DNA of 64,000 nt from Diaporthe sp. PMI_573 (lineage: Eukaryota > Ascomycota > Sordariomycetes > Diaporthales > Diaporthaceae). Positions within the stretch are counted from its first letter, which is position 1. Every line of letters begins with the position of its first letter. Below, in pieces: positions 31,442 through 42,326 of the stretch. The notes beneath the pieces are model-generated. The model made no database searches, was not told the origin of the DNA, and worked only from the letters and a program-made list of their open reading frames with translations. The translations under genes and the position numbers were made by a program. The stretch spans positions 124,001-188,000 of the forward strand of contig JAJTUP010000042.1 in the NCBI GenBank assembly GCA_021399435.1. Reading direction: 5' to 3'.

Positions 31442-31895
31442 CTAATTTCTGGCTTGAATTACCGCTCGTACTGGATCCAAGTCTTCACACTGGTGGCTGA
31501 CGAGCCATCGAGTCACAGAGTTGTCATCGTCGGCGTTTAGATTATAGTCGCGCCACTTCTCACGCCGAAAACCATCAAGAAATTCAGCGCTCTGCAAGGT
31601 TTCAGATCTACACGCCGCAGTACATCCGGACATGCATGACGTGCCTCCGTCAATGTTATGAGTGGCGGACATCTGGAAGTTCCGGCGCTCAATGTAGGCG
31701 GCGCCGAGCCAGTTGAAAATTCTTCTCTTCTAGTCGGCATTCCATTCATGACGGACCCGCTGGCAGGTTCCCACACCACCAATCTTGGCATCCCTGAAAG
31801 GTGCCAGGATTTACGGCATTAACGTGTTGGGCCACTCCACATCATCATCTGCCAGTATTGCAATGCGAGTGTTTACTTGGGAACGAGGACTACAA
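31442..31895 (-). pseudogene. GT2 polysaccharide-synthase-like glycosyltransferase relic
   Basis: On the minus strand the order VNTRIAILADDDVEWPNTLM, stop, ILAPFRDAKIGGVGTCQRVR, then a stop after EWNAD, then NWLGAAYIERRNFQ, IDGGTSCMSGCTAACRSE and DDDNSVTRWLVSHQ matches the core of fungal type-2 glycosyltransferases: the ADDD metal-binding site, the xGGxGxCQ block and the ExDxSVTRW acceptor block. Two in-frame stops (TAA, TAG) stand where Trp-like codons would fit, consistent with G-to-A changes. N- and C-terminal membrane parts are missing. It would have made a surface polysaccharide. Confidence 0.75.
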
Positions 31896-32209
31896 GTCAA
31901 TGACCGGATCAAAGCGCACAAGCAGAGAAATAAGACATGCGCCATAGGTGCCCAGGGACAATTGAATGCCTCAAAAGATGCATTGTTGAGACGCAGTGAC
32001 ACGGATTCAACAGAGTTCCTGACAGGTAATGATTTGATTTATTAATGTATGATTTCCTGCTTATTTTTGGTAAAAGACGTCCCTGAAACCAATGCTCCTT
32101 TGCAAGAATCCGATCAAAACAGCTTCTGAACACTTATACTGCACTTAACAGCATATTGGGGTGCCATTCCTCTGCTGGGTAAATGTCTTAAAATCCGAAG
32201 TGGCAAAAC
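31896..32209. other. no recognisable gene
   Basis: Short ORFs only; may include the decayed 5' part of the GT2 relic. Confidence 0.3.
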
Positions 32210-32572
32210 TCATCTCTCGAAGTGTACTGTGTATCTGATTTCATCATTCCGACGATCGGTCGCCGCATCTTGAACAAAGGTCTTCTTGCGTCTATGTCCA
32301 TCATGCCTGGCCGGTGGGAAGCGCCTATAGTCCTTGTCCCCTGCTTTTGTGCTTGAGGTCATTGTGGTTGGGTATGGCGTTGGCGGTCTGTAAGTCCGGC
32401 TTCCAGAGGCACCTGGCGATGGAATGTGAAGCCGCGGAGGTCTGCCTCTGCGCGGGAATTTGGCGTTACCCCGGGCTTTTCTGCGACCAGAATCAACACG
32501 GATAAAGCAAAGGCACATCAAGATTGCTGCCAGGAGCTTCATAGGGAGTATCTTGAGGAAGTTTGATTGCAC
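32210..32572 (-). CDS. candidate small secreted protein
   Basis: From an ATG at 32539 the product starts MKLLAAILMCLCFIRVDSG, a convincing signal peptide; an earlier ATG at 32572 adds 11 residues. The mature part, about 90 residues, is rich in Arg, Pro and His (RRKARGNAKFPRRGRPPRL) and has few cysteines, so it is unlike classic cysteine-rich effectors. No family is recognised, and the ORF could be fortuitous. Confidence 0.4.
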   Translation of the reverse strand: MQSNFLKILPMKLLAAILMCLCFIRVDSGRRKARGNAKFPRRGRPPRLHIPSPGASGSRTYRPPTPYPTTMTSSTKAGDKDYRRFPPARHDGHRRKKTFVQDAATDRRNDEIRYTVHFER

Positions 32573-33339
32573 ATCCGATAGCGACCAAGCTAGGGTATAG
32601 ATTGCACCACGATGCGATATCTAGTACACCCGATTTGACATAATAGGTTACATGCGGGAACTATTATATATGTTTTTTTGTATGTCTTTCTAAACTGTGT
32701 TCTTCTTTTACTGTTTTCAAACTTACGCTTCTTGAAACCTTAAATTTAAGAAGGCAGATATTCGCACCGAAAATAATCGATGGCGACAAATTTGCTGAGT
32801 AAACAGCGCTATAGCCAATCAAAGCGGTCAATGGACGACCTTTTGAGGGTAAATCCGCGTTGTAACATTCCTAGGTTCAACAACACAGTACGAGCTAATT
32901 TACACATCTTAAGACTCGCAGCAGCAGTTCGCAGTCATTGCGCAGTCCAGCAATTCTACGGCCATCTTCACTCTATTGTTTTTAGAGGGCAGGCTATGCC
33001 GCTGGCTGTCAATAATGCTAAAGTATATCTTTTATCTTTTCTTTTATTTATCTCGTATCAACATAAGCCCAAACTATCAGAGCGATGTTTAAGACCGCTT
33101 CAGGTAGCCACCAAATGTTCAGGCAGGCCTGCACGATAATTGTTTTAGTGTCTTTGAAACATTATAGGAACAGTATGTTAGCCCGCGCTATGTGCATTAG
33201 TATAATAAGTAACACACTTTACTGGTTCTACCTGTCCGCAGCTATCCCATAAAATGCAATCTGGAATCACTAGACACAAGGCATAATCTCGTCTGTCATC
33301 AAAACATAACAACGCCTTATAATACCTCAATAGGCTGTG
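32573..33339. other. AT-rich intergenic DNA
   Basis: No gene is seen. A minus-strand segment at 33090-33140 encodes WWLPEAVLN-like residues also found near 63110-63170 (see findings). Confidence 0.35.
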
Positions 33340-33541
33340 TGTCACGGCCAGCACGAGATGCAGCATGGGAGCTGGGTCTATTGGCGCTATCAACGAATAT
33401 TCTAAGCTGAGGAGAGGAGAAGAAAAGGGGAGAGCGAAGCTCTGGCGGTCCCTGGCTCGCGAAGTCTTGACGCGACTGTGGGGCTAAGGGTTAGGGTCCT
33501 TGTGACGGCCAGAGGGCTTGCCTACCGTGGCTGCCGTCACA
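33340..33541 (-). mobile_element. LTR-like segment with adjacent polypurine tract
   Basis: On the minus strand a polypurine tract (GGAGGGGGGTAG, 33542-33553) is followed by TGTGACGGC at 33541, and the segment closes with GCCGTGACA at 33340. That gives TG...CA ends with near-perfect short inverted repeats and a length of about 202 bases, as in fungal Ty3/gypsy LTRs. No reverse transcriptase is seen next to it, so it is a 3' LTR of a lost element or a near-solo LTR. Confidence 0.55.
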
Positions 33542-33737
33542 CTACCCCCCTCCAAAACGCAGACACCGGGACGGTTTCGCGTAGCTAGTGACGTTATGTA
33601 TGCCGTCTAGACCTGCTTTGCTTGCCTGTCTTTTCTGCCTTGTTATCGTCCGGGTGGTCGTCGTCTTCCTCGTCTGCTGCTGCAGACCGAATCCATTTTT
33701 GCAGTCGTAGCGGTGGACCGGGCGCTTCTGGGTGTTC

Positions 33738-34259
33738 TCGATGGAAGGTCTCTCCGATGAGGACGCTGACTCGGTCTCCAGCTACGGATCCGACAACCCA
33801 TCACAACGCCCTGCCCCATTGCGCCACCTGGGTGGCGATGAGCTCAAGGAGATGAGGCGCGAGCAGGCCCTCCGCCAGCAGGAGCTCATGCGCGCTGTTA
33901 TGGCCGAGAAGGAGGTGAGGCGACATGCCGCGAGGGCCCACAAGGAGCGAAAGACGAGTTTCAAGAAGGCCTCGAGTTCCCGGTCTAGGCTCAAGGCCAT
34001 CACATCAGAATTGTCCAAGGTTTGTTGTTTTTCAACGTTGGTAATCGCATCGTTTTCGGCAAACTGGTTGAGGGATATGCTGGCCAGCGTGCCTTCACCG
34101 ATCAGCTTTTGTGGGGGTTCAAAAAGTTTATCCTCATCATTTCCTGCCATGGTTCGTCGTGATTCTATTAATCCTGGACTATTCACTTCATTCTCGATGG
34201 TCTCTGCGTCAGCTGAGTTTCGGTTTGAATTTTGTGCCATCTTCGATTTAGTTATGTAG
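33738..34259 (+). CDS. hypothetical coiled-coil protein fragment
   Basis: From ATG 33738 the product begins MEGLSDEDADSVSSYGSDNP and continues into a charged helix (LKEMRREQALRQQELMRAVM, AEKEVRRHAARAHKERK). After about residue 95 the composition changes, suggesting a splice site or relic end near 34018. The opposite strand also has an open frame (34240 to about 34010, MAQNSNRNSADAETIENEVN), so the coding strand is not settled. It lies upstream of the LTR-like segment on that segment's strand and could be element-borne. Confidence 0.35.
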   Translation, partial: SMEGLSDEDADSVSSYGSDNPSQRPAPLRHLGGDELKEMRREQALRQQELMRAVMAEKEVRRHAARAHKERKTSFKKASSSRSRLKAITSELSKVCCFSTLVIASFSANWLRDMLASVPSPISFCGGSKSLSSSFPAMVRRDSINPGLFTSFSMVSASAEFRFEFCAIFDLVM

Positions 34260-34490
34260 GATGAAAAGATTTTCCTGGTTCAAATTCCGACATACAATGT
34301 GGAATTCCATTTATCTTTTTATATTGCAATATGAGGTGTGTCCCAGAATCTAATTATGTTAATCTTGCATCGTTTAGTGTCCGCTTTACTACTTTTTGTA
34401 AACAAGGATTCTTAAATTAGGAAATGGAGCAGTGGCAGTGTATAGATGGAAAGGTCCTCGGTCCTCAGCCTCCTGTGAGTGCATGCTACC

Positions 34491-34680
34491 TCAACCATTA
34501 TTCCCATTCTCTAAATCTTTTCTTTGATTCTGGTTCCTTTGAATATCAGTCCTATCATCCGTTTCCACCACCCGTACCTCCGGAATCATAAAACGGATTA
34601 TGCGGCTCTTCTCTGTCAGGTCGATAGCAAGTCGCCGCATAGCGCGTAAAAAGGATCTATCGCCAGAGGCAAGAATGCGG
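34491..34680 (-). pseudogene. inverted copy of ferric reductase C-terminus
   Basis: Minus-strand SGDRSFLRAMRRLAIDLTEK followed by IIRFMIPEVRVVE and a polar NQNQRKDLENGN tail matches 36868-37055 on the plus strand (SGDKSFLRAMRRLATDLMGK, IIRFKIPQMRLVE). Only this last exon-sized piece is present; the rest of that reductase copy is gone. Confidence 0.7.
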
Positions 34681-34987
34681 TGGCATGCTGATAGGGATAA
34701 TGTTGTTTGTCTTGCAGTAGTTCTCAAACTCCGCCGACATGGCTCTCGTGTCCATCTAGGATGAGCATTCGGTATCTGCCCTTTGTCTGTAGTTTGGTGT
34801 GCTTCATCGAGCATAGTTACTGCCAGCACCGACAAAATTGGTAATTTTGTGTAAAAATATCTTTCAGCAGCAGGCGGCGGGGTTTATTATAGAAAGTGTG
34901 AAAGGAACTGTCCCGGCGTTCAATCTGGTGTACAACTTTGGTATGTCTAGGTGGCCCCAACACGGCGGCTGCATGAAATAAGGAAAC

Positions 34988-37055
34988 GTGTCACAACAAT
35001 CTCGCAATATCTACCTTCAGCCTGTTTCTGATTTCCATATTCTTGTTCCTGAAACAAAACGTGAAGACATTAGACAGTATAAGAAGCTCTATCTTACTTT
35101 TGACCAGGCTCTGATTGATATCTTCCCAAACGTTTTTACTTCGAGACACCTCTTGCCTATGATGAATCCAAGCACTGAAAATGACCTTCCTCTCTATCTG
35201 GATGATATTGCTATATACCTTCTGATAATCGGAAGTGTAGTGTTTATTCTTTACCTCCACCGTCTTTGCTCGATTCTCCATCGACTGCTATTAACCTACA
35301 TTATTTTCGCATGCATTCGACATGTTCGTACTCCGCCTCTATTTCCATCTGCGACTTGGACAGATGCGTCTAGGGGCGAAGCGATTCTCGTTGTATCTTT
35401 ACTGATTTCTAACATAATACCGTACTTGCTGACTATTGACACTGTTAATCGAAAGTCTGGCCTACTTTCTCTGCTGAATATGGTTCTTGTATCGCTCGGA
35501 GGTAGACGCAACCTCATCACAGAGTACTTGGAATTGCCTGTATCGATAAACAATATGATCCACCGCTGGACTGGGTGCATTGCAACAGGACACGCAATAG
35601 TCCATATGATTTCCCTCCTCCGAGACGGAGTGGGACAGGGGTCGCCTCAGAAATCGATTTCTGGTTATATTGCAAGTTACTCAATCGATCAGACAACGCA
35701 TGGGTGCTAAATTTATGCCAATAGTCAACCGGTTGCTTGTCACTGATGGTGATCACCACTATCCCGTTCCTCCGTATTCCCTCGATACCAGGTGGGCCAA
35801 AAGTTCATGTCTTGCTTGCCGTAGCATGCCTTTGTGGTTTGCTATGGCATGTGGTAATCCCAGATGTGCGAACGTATTCGAGTGGTACTGCCATTGTCGC
35901 CGCCTGTATTTGGTTTGTATCGTTTATTCACAAAATCATTGCAGTACTCTTCACCACTAGCAGCATTATACAATCAAAGTCAGATAACAACCAGGTAACT
36001 CGACTTATGGTTGATCCGGACCGGCCACTTCATATCATGCCGGGAGACTACTTTATTATTTTCTTGCCGGGAACCTTCCTTCGCTATAATCTCCGCAGAA
36101 GCTATCCCGCCATCGCGGTACCGAAGTTGAACAACCTAAAGGAAGATGAGAAACCGGAGGAAGATGAGAAACCGGATAAGCTTATGCTCTTTGTAGCTCA
36201 AGATTATACCCAAGACTTTCCAGTCAAGATCTACGACCGAATACTGCTCCGTGGCCAATACACACAGGATCTCGATCTCCAGCGGCACGAGACGGTAGTT
36301 CTGATTGCTAGAGGACTCGGTATTGTCGATTTGTTGCCACTAGCTCTTACCCTCGCAGAACGCAGAGTCCATGATATGAGGGCCAAAGGTTTAAAGGTTT
36401 CAATCAAAGAAACTGAAGGTTCTGGTCTATTTAGAGACCTGACGCGCAAGGTTGCTCTTTTCTGGTGGGTAACCAAAAGTGAGCCAGAGGATTGGATTAT
36501 TGACCAGCTGAAGAGACTGAGATCTTTGGATTCGAACAACGTAGGCACTCCTACCCGCCAAAACTATCGTTGACGGCTGACTATACGTAGAATTCATTAA
36601 ATGTTGATGACTGACTATACGTAGAATTTATTAAATGTTCATGCTATCTTTCCAATGTCAATAAATGGTCCTGAAGATTTGTTTGAACCTGGGGATCAGT
36701 ATTGGAAGTGGCAAAATAGCATGCCAGATACAGGCGGAAATTATAAATCAATCAAAGGCTGGGCCCAAATCCACACCCTCTCCCCAGGCCAAAGTATCAT
36801 GGTTGGTATGTCAACAAAGCCGTTTCCTCTCTTGTGGTAAGCAAATTCAATTCTAACACAACAAAAGTCTCTGGCGATAAATCATTTTTACGCGCGATGC
36901 GGCGACTAGCGACCGACCTGATGGGGAAGGACCGCATAATCCGTTTTAAGATTCCGCAAATGCGGTTGGTGGAAATGGATGGAAGCACTGAATTTGAGAA
37001 GAACCAGAACCAAAGCACGGATCTAGAGAATGGGATAGGTAGCACGCACTCATAG
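34988..37055 (+). pseudogene. ferric/NADPH reductase-like (FRE family), disrupted
   Basis: Part 1 (ATG 35159 to about 35675) carries membrane helices and the first heme-ligand pair, two His 14 apart in HRWTGCIATGHAIVH. Part 2 (35725-36573) has the second pair (VHVLLAVACLCGLLWHV), a flavin-domain region and a nucleotide-binding stretch (VVLIARGLGIVDLLPLAL). Part 3 is at 36655-36805 plus 36868-37055, joined across a 62-nt GTATGT...AAAG intron to give PGQSIMVVSGDKSFLRAM, the reductase C-terminus. Breaks: the intron at about 35676-35724 is one base out of phase; a stop at 36571-36573 and a 34-bp tandem duplication separate parts 2 and 3; the conserved flavin HP motif reads YP. It would reduce Fe/Cu chelates at the membrane if intact. 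Confidence 0.75.
36577..36644 (+). repeat. tandem duplication, two 34-bp units
   Basis: Units start CTGACTATACGTAGAATT at 36577 and 36611 and differ at only a few bases. They sit between the second and third parts of the ferric reductase. Confidence 0.85.
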
Positions 37056-39400
37056 AAGGCCATGGACTGGGATGAAATCACTCTCTGCTCCCACAACCGT
37101 GCGGGAGCTTGACGAGTGTCAGGCTCGGGCGGCGGTGTGTTCAGCTGCTTGTTCTTGGAATCAGCAGGTTTCGACTTTTGGCTGCGGGTTTTGGGTGCTA
37201 TCCTTGCAGTGGAGGAAGGAGTTCTCGCCATGTTTGAGAAACGTGTTTTTGTACGATATCGCGCTGCTTACTTCGTGAAGATATTTGGGCAGATGAAAGA
37301 TGGACATTGAAAGTATTTTTCTAATTAGTAATTGGCAGCGGCAATGACTTGCATTTACCTTGACGGGAAGGAAGGAGAGAAGAAGGATAAGATACGCACA
37401 CAATACGAATCATCACTGCTTCTAGCGGTACTTGACGGTTCAGCATCGTGTATTTTACATGACCTCTATTTAAGCGACGAAACATACCTAACATGAAACT
37501 TTCTATGACCACAGAAAAAAAAAAGAAATCATCTCTGTTCACAACCTTGATGCTTTCTACATAGTGTAGAAATACTCACTAGCAATGGTGTTCCTGTTTT
37601 ACACTGCTTCTACGGCACTAAAGTCCAGCATTCAACGGTGCGATGGTCGGGGTCAACCCGTACAGAATTCTAGCTTTGATGATCATTGAGCTTATGGTAT
37701 TGGAGGACCTAGCTGCCGAGGCTGGCTTCTGCTTTGTCAGCAGCCAGATCGTGGACTGCCACGCCCGAGATTTTAGTGATCTGCAGAGCTGTCCCCCTCA
37801 ACACCTGCGGGAGGTATCCATTGTAACCCTCGCTACCCGCATTGGACGGCATGATCTCAGCTTCGATGTCATCGCAGAGCAACAAGCAACGCAGCGCGGC
37901 CGTGTTGAAACAGGCAAGCAGCGAGCAGGAGAGCTCAGACGAGTGATGTTTCGCGGCTGTAAATCGTTTTATGTAAAAGGAATTAAGACCGTGTTTCGAA
38001 GTACGAGAAGAAAAAGGTGTAACTCAGTAAAGATACCTTACTGTATGTATAGACCGCATCAGAGAAGTTCTCGAGTAAGGAAACTGCGAAGAAGTGGGCT
38101 ACCGTTTTACAAACGGGCGAGACGAAGAGCAATGGGGGCGAATTGTCACGGCAGAGGGCATAATAGGCTGGGCCCTGGTCCAAGATTAGATGTAACGCCT
38201 TCATACTGTACTGTATGTATTTTTCTTTGCTAACATAGAAAACTGAAACTTGTGTAAATATATCATATCAAGTCAATAGCAATTCTCCTCCATTTGGACA
38301 GAAATACAACGTCCAAATATGATGCATGAAACATAGCAGAAGTACGCCGTGGGACTGATCGCACTAACCAAACGAAAACACAAACTTTGGATACGGAGGA
38401 GTGCTATAGCGTTACTCATTCACGTCGATGACGGGAATGGAATTGTAAGGCTGGAATGTAAACTCGGTACAATAAGGATCAGGTATAACAACCCAGAACC
38501 TAGCCCGCGCGTGACTCTCAACGGGTCGCAGTACATTAGGAACTTAAGATCAACTTAAGCGGTTCCTCAATATACTCATGCGTTGGTTATCCCGACCCCG
38601 GGCAGTACTCGATATATTTCTTGACTTGCTTGCGCAAGTGCCTGATAGCGAACCTGCTGGCTGAGCTAGGCCAGGTTTTGCATTCTCCAAGTGGAAACCG
38701 GTTATCATGGATCAATTGGAGCATTTCCTGCACGCACGCCTCCGGAATGCATAATCTGAGGGTTCATTCGTGGGTTTTCATGTACAGTAATCCATTATGA
38801 GTTTCAAACGATGGGGGTCACCGGTTTCATCCTGTTTTAGGTATGCGATTTCTTCTTCCAGGTCCGATCCTGTTCGTATCCTGTTTGAAGTCTTGCCTTG
38901 AACCTCTCATCTGGTAACGGAAAGCTGTGTGCCAGATAGGTTCTGTCTAGACCAGTGATGGTGTTGCTACAGGCTTGTAGCTACGCCGCCTGTTACACTT
39001 TAAGGCGTCCAGAATACCGCCAAAGTAAGGTCCCCACCTGATGGTAGACTAACGTTCCAGACATCCTGTTCTTCGGCAAGCATTAGTTTGACAAGCACTA
39101 TGTAACATGTCGATTTTGATGGGTCCAGTATGTATTGTAGTACATATCGGGTCCTCTGTACTAAGGTACATGTATGTTGCATGACACAGAAGTACATAAC
39201 AGAAAACACTAATTCTGAGAAAGATCATGAAGTTTGCAGGTACAATTGTACTATTGGGGACTCAAGAGCTTAATAGTCGAGCGTGGGAAAAACTATATAA
39301 TTGATCAAATAATCCAAAGTTGAATGAACATAAGAGATCCAGCACTCAATGTGACCGCCTCTTCGAGAATTCACCATCACAAACTATAACGTGCAGAGTT
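37056..39400. other. no confident gene
   Basis: The longest ORF (37643-38233, plus, 196 codons) shows no domain and its composition looks non-coding. AT-rich stretches flank it. No repeats are evident by eye. Confidence 0.35.
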
Positions 39401-39533
39401 TTATATCGAAGACGCAATGTCGTTCAACCTTCCACCACTACGCTCTCATGTATTCGACAACGAGATAAATTTTCTAAGAGAGACAGCTTCACATTGGCAT
39501 CGCGCTTTTCTGAACTAATTCTTAAACGCTGTA

Positions 39534-39640
39534 GCAGGTTAGAGCAGTAATTCGAGGATCTCCAGAGGTAGTTTCTCACCGGATTGGTTTGTTCCTGTAG
39601 TGTCGAGACTATATATTTCAGGTAAGTGAAGGTTGATGAG
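39534..39640 (-). pseudogene. small-GTPase-like exon/intron scrap
   Basis: On the minus strand LDTTGTNQS, resembling the Ras G3 block (LDTAGQEEYS), precedes a canonical-looking intron (GTGAGA ... CTCTAACC ... CTACAG, about 54 nt). The intron and its left flank match 43749-43811 almost base for base. The exon after it is full of stops. It is a decayed paralogue of the Ras-like relic at 43363-43744. Confidence 0.45.
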
Positions 39641-40352
39641 ATATCTTGTTTGCGAAAAGGGCTTACATTTCTAATTCAACCTGGCGGCCCTAATCATCAA
39701 TTTAGGACTCCTGTATCGAGAGGGGCAAGCTGTAACGCTAGGGCGCATACATCTACATCGATTTGCTTCCCGTACGAGTCCTCAATCGCGAAGCTCCAAC
39801 GTCATGCCGAAGAACTTTATTAACGCAGCCGCCAATGCCAAACGCTGACTAGCTCTCTAAACGGTCGGGGACTGCGTCAAAATGGACTGCTTTCCCACAT
39901 CGTCGTAGCCCTAAAGGACCATGCGAGACTTCTCAAGGGGCTTCTCGTTCTTGCCCTTAATCTCACATACAAGCCGAGCCTTAAAGATACAGATGCCGCC
40001 ATGCTTGGCCGGGTCAAACAGCTCAAGGACAAAAACACTACGTCCAATCAAATCGGCAATCTTCTTGTTATCAGACGCCTCAAACGGACCTCCGGGAGTG
40101 AGCTCCTCCCTAGGCTAAGGCTCATTGAATACCACCCCCCCTCCCTAAGGAAAGGAAAAGACAAAAAAACTAAGAGGCACTACCATCCAGTCAGGCCTTA
40201 ATAAGGTTTTTGACGACGGGTATTGTGTTTTTTTTAATTAAAAAGAATGAATAAATCGACAAATAGGACAGATAAAAGATAGGGAAAATCATAGAGTATT
40301 GTGTTATTTATGGGCGGCCAAAAAGGTTGAAGGAATTTTGAAATCGAGTTAT
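39641..40352. other. no recognisable gene
   Basis: Short ORFs only; AT-rich around 40200-40300. Confidence 0.35.
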
Positions 40353-40922
40353 TCAAGAGATCCAATTCCAAGATACTGCAATCCGGCCTTCCACCAGGTC
40401 GCCCAATTCCTCAAACAACTTCTGCGACACATCAATACTCCCTTTCTCACAACCAGGACATTTATCACGGATAACACCCGTGGATGCTTTTCCATTAGCG
40501 GGGTTATAGATTTTAATCTTTCTACCGCACATAGGGTTGTCGTTAGACTGCAAGCCCATTACCTCGGCTGACATTGCGACAATATTAGCGGTCATATCCC
40601 TGCCGGTATCGTCCTCACCGCAAGCACCTAGCCCCAACATGTAATATGTAAGATCACCGGTTTGAAATTCAGAACCTAGAGTAGAGGAGGTTTCCGTGGC
40701 CGCAGAATAGACGATACCCTGCTTTAGTTGCCCCGCAGAACTATTGGATGCATTTAAGGGAGGGGAAGTGGAAGGCTGAGCAGAGACGACATCCCATTCA
40801 GTGCAAAGTTCGGGTTGGAGACTGCTACGGGCTGTGTGATGCCGTCGACTAAAACGATAAGGGTAAGCGCAAGTCGTACATGTCAGCGTAGACACAATAA
40901 AAAGCGCTGCTGCTGGCTTCAT
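40353..40922 (-). CDS. secreted RlpA/barwin-like double-psi beta-barrel protein
   Basis: The single exon of 189 codons starts with a signal peptide (MKPAAALFIVSTLTCTTCAY). After a Ser/Thr-rich linker, about residues 85-189 form a DPBB domain: GDLTYYMLGLGACGEDD, then NPMCGRKIKIYNP, and VIRDKCPGCEKGSIDVSQ with a final VSWNW. These are the paired Gly/Cys and RDxCxxC motifs of fungal expansin-like/RlpA-like proteins, which are small secreted or wall-associated and in some fungi plant-induced. The domain is full length and the gene is intact. Such proteins lack lytic residues in most cases, so a wall-binding or inhibitor role is more likely than catalysis; that is inference. Confidence 0.85.
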   Translation of the reverse strand: MKPAAALFIVSTLTCTTCAYPYRFSRRHHTARSSLQPELCTEWDVVSAQPSTSPPLNASNSSAGQLKQGIVYSAATETSSTLGSEFQTGDLTYYMLGLGACGEDDTGRDMTANIVAMSAEVMGLQSNDNPMCGRKIKIYNPANGKASTGVIRDKCPGCEKGSIDVSQKLFEELGDLVEGRIAVSWNWIS

Positions 40923-42326
40923 GATGAGAGACCCTAGACCCGAGCACTAGACACGTAGTTTTCAGAAATAATTGGTTTACTCGTATAAAGGACTAATCCA
41001 AGCGGGAATTTTGTATAGATTGGAAAGTATCAAGACAGGGGCTTCACTTGAGAAGAGCAAGAAATAGTAGTTGTAGTTTATAATTTAGACCGCGCAGGAC
41101 AGCATGGCCGTAATCAAAGAGAAGTCTAAATCCTCAAATGCACGTTGTATTTGAAAATTTCTTTTGTAGCTTTAGAGATTTTCAAACCTAGAACCAAGAA
41201 GGAACAGGCTTAAGTACTGTATTTTAATGGAATTGCATTTTTAAATTTGGTAACCCCCTAAGACTAGCACCATGGCATATAGCTATGTTTAAGGGGGAGA
41301 GAGGCCTGCTTAGCTGAGTTGGCTGCGGATTTGTTTGAATGTCGGTATAGAGTCGCCCAAATGTCCTCGTTATTCTGTCCGAGTAAAGTCGTCCGTGAAC
41401 AGTGCTCGCAAATATATGTTTGAGTAGGAATTGCGGGCTATCGAAGCTGTGTTAAAGATTTCTAAAATGTACACAGCACTACAACCATCAAGGTTCACGT
41501 ACAAATTTAGATGAAAATGAATAAAGTAATCGTTCAATCCGTTGAATGTAAACCATCATTTCTGACAAGTTCGACTGTAACTTCCGGCAGGTGTCAGCTT
41601 CTCTCAACGTATATAGAAATATCAGGGATCTTCCGAAAGAATACCGCAGAAACTTCTGACGATTCCGGCATGTAGTAGAAATACCGTGCTAAAGAAAAGC
41701 TTGTCGATGCTTAGCTTGTTGGCATGAGGATGTATTGTAATGTAACTTTCTCATACCATAATTAAGAAAAGAAAAGTTTCCATATTGATATTAGCATAGT
41801 AGGTCCTAAGCTTTTGCAAAAGGTCTGATTTATTATTTCTAACTATCTATATATCGTTGTTTTAAGAATCAAAACTGGTCTGCTTGGTTTAGAAACTAGA
41901 CTACATGTAACAAGAGAAATGAGGTAGAAAAAAAAGAGAATAAAGAAAGGCAAAGCTTAGGTCAGGGGCAAATCAAAATCCTAGCAAAATAAGGACCAGA
42001 CGAAAGACGTCCAATTACATTCCCATCACAATGTTACACATCACCTTTACACACATCGCCTTCTTTGCCTGCTAAGCCTCGACAAAGTCTCCATTTTCTG
42101 ACAGGCTTGGCAATTAGAAGTCGTCGAGCTTTAATAAGTCGAGATTTCCAGCCGTTAAGCCATCTCTCAGATCGTGCAATTCATCAGGCCCAGACTCCTG
42201 GCCGATGTTGGCATTAATAGGATAGATGATCTGCCTCGTCGGCCAGGTGTGCGAGATCTAATTTAAATGAGCGGCTTCAGCCAAGATCTCGCCTCGTCTG
42301 TCGACACATCCGACAACATCTAAATT
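40923..42326. other. AT-rich intergenic DNA, no gene seen
   Basis: No ORF over 60 codons and no recognisable structure. Confidence 0.45.

Noticed and set aside
33486..33500. GGGTTAGGG as a telomere repeat
   Set aside because: Only about one and a half units occur, inside the LTR-like segment; no telomeric array.
37643..38233. 196-codon plus-strand ORF as a gene
   Set aside because: No start context, no domain, and a change of composition halfway; it reads like chance opening in moderate-GC DNA.
39540..39592. LPLEILELLL peptide in the repeated 60-bp segment as an F-box
   Set aside because: The segment has proper intron signals in both copies and sits between Ras-like coding parts, so the peptide is probably translated intron.
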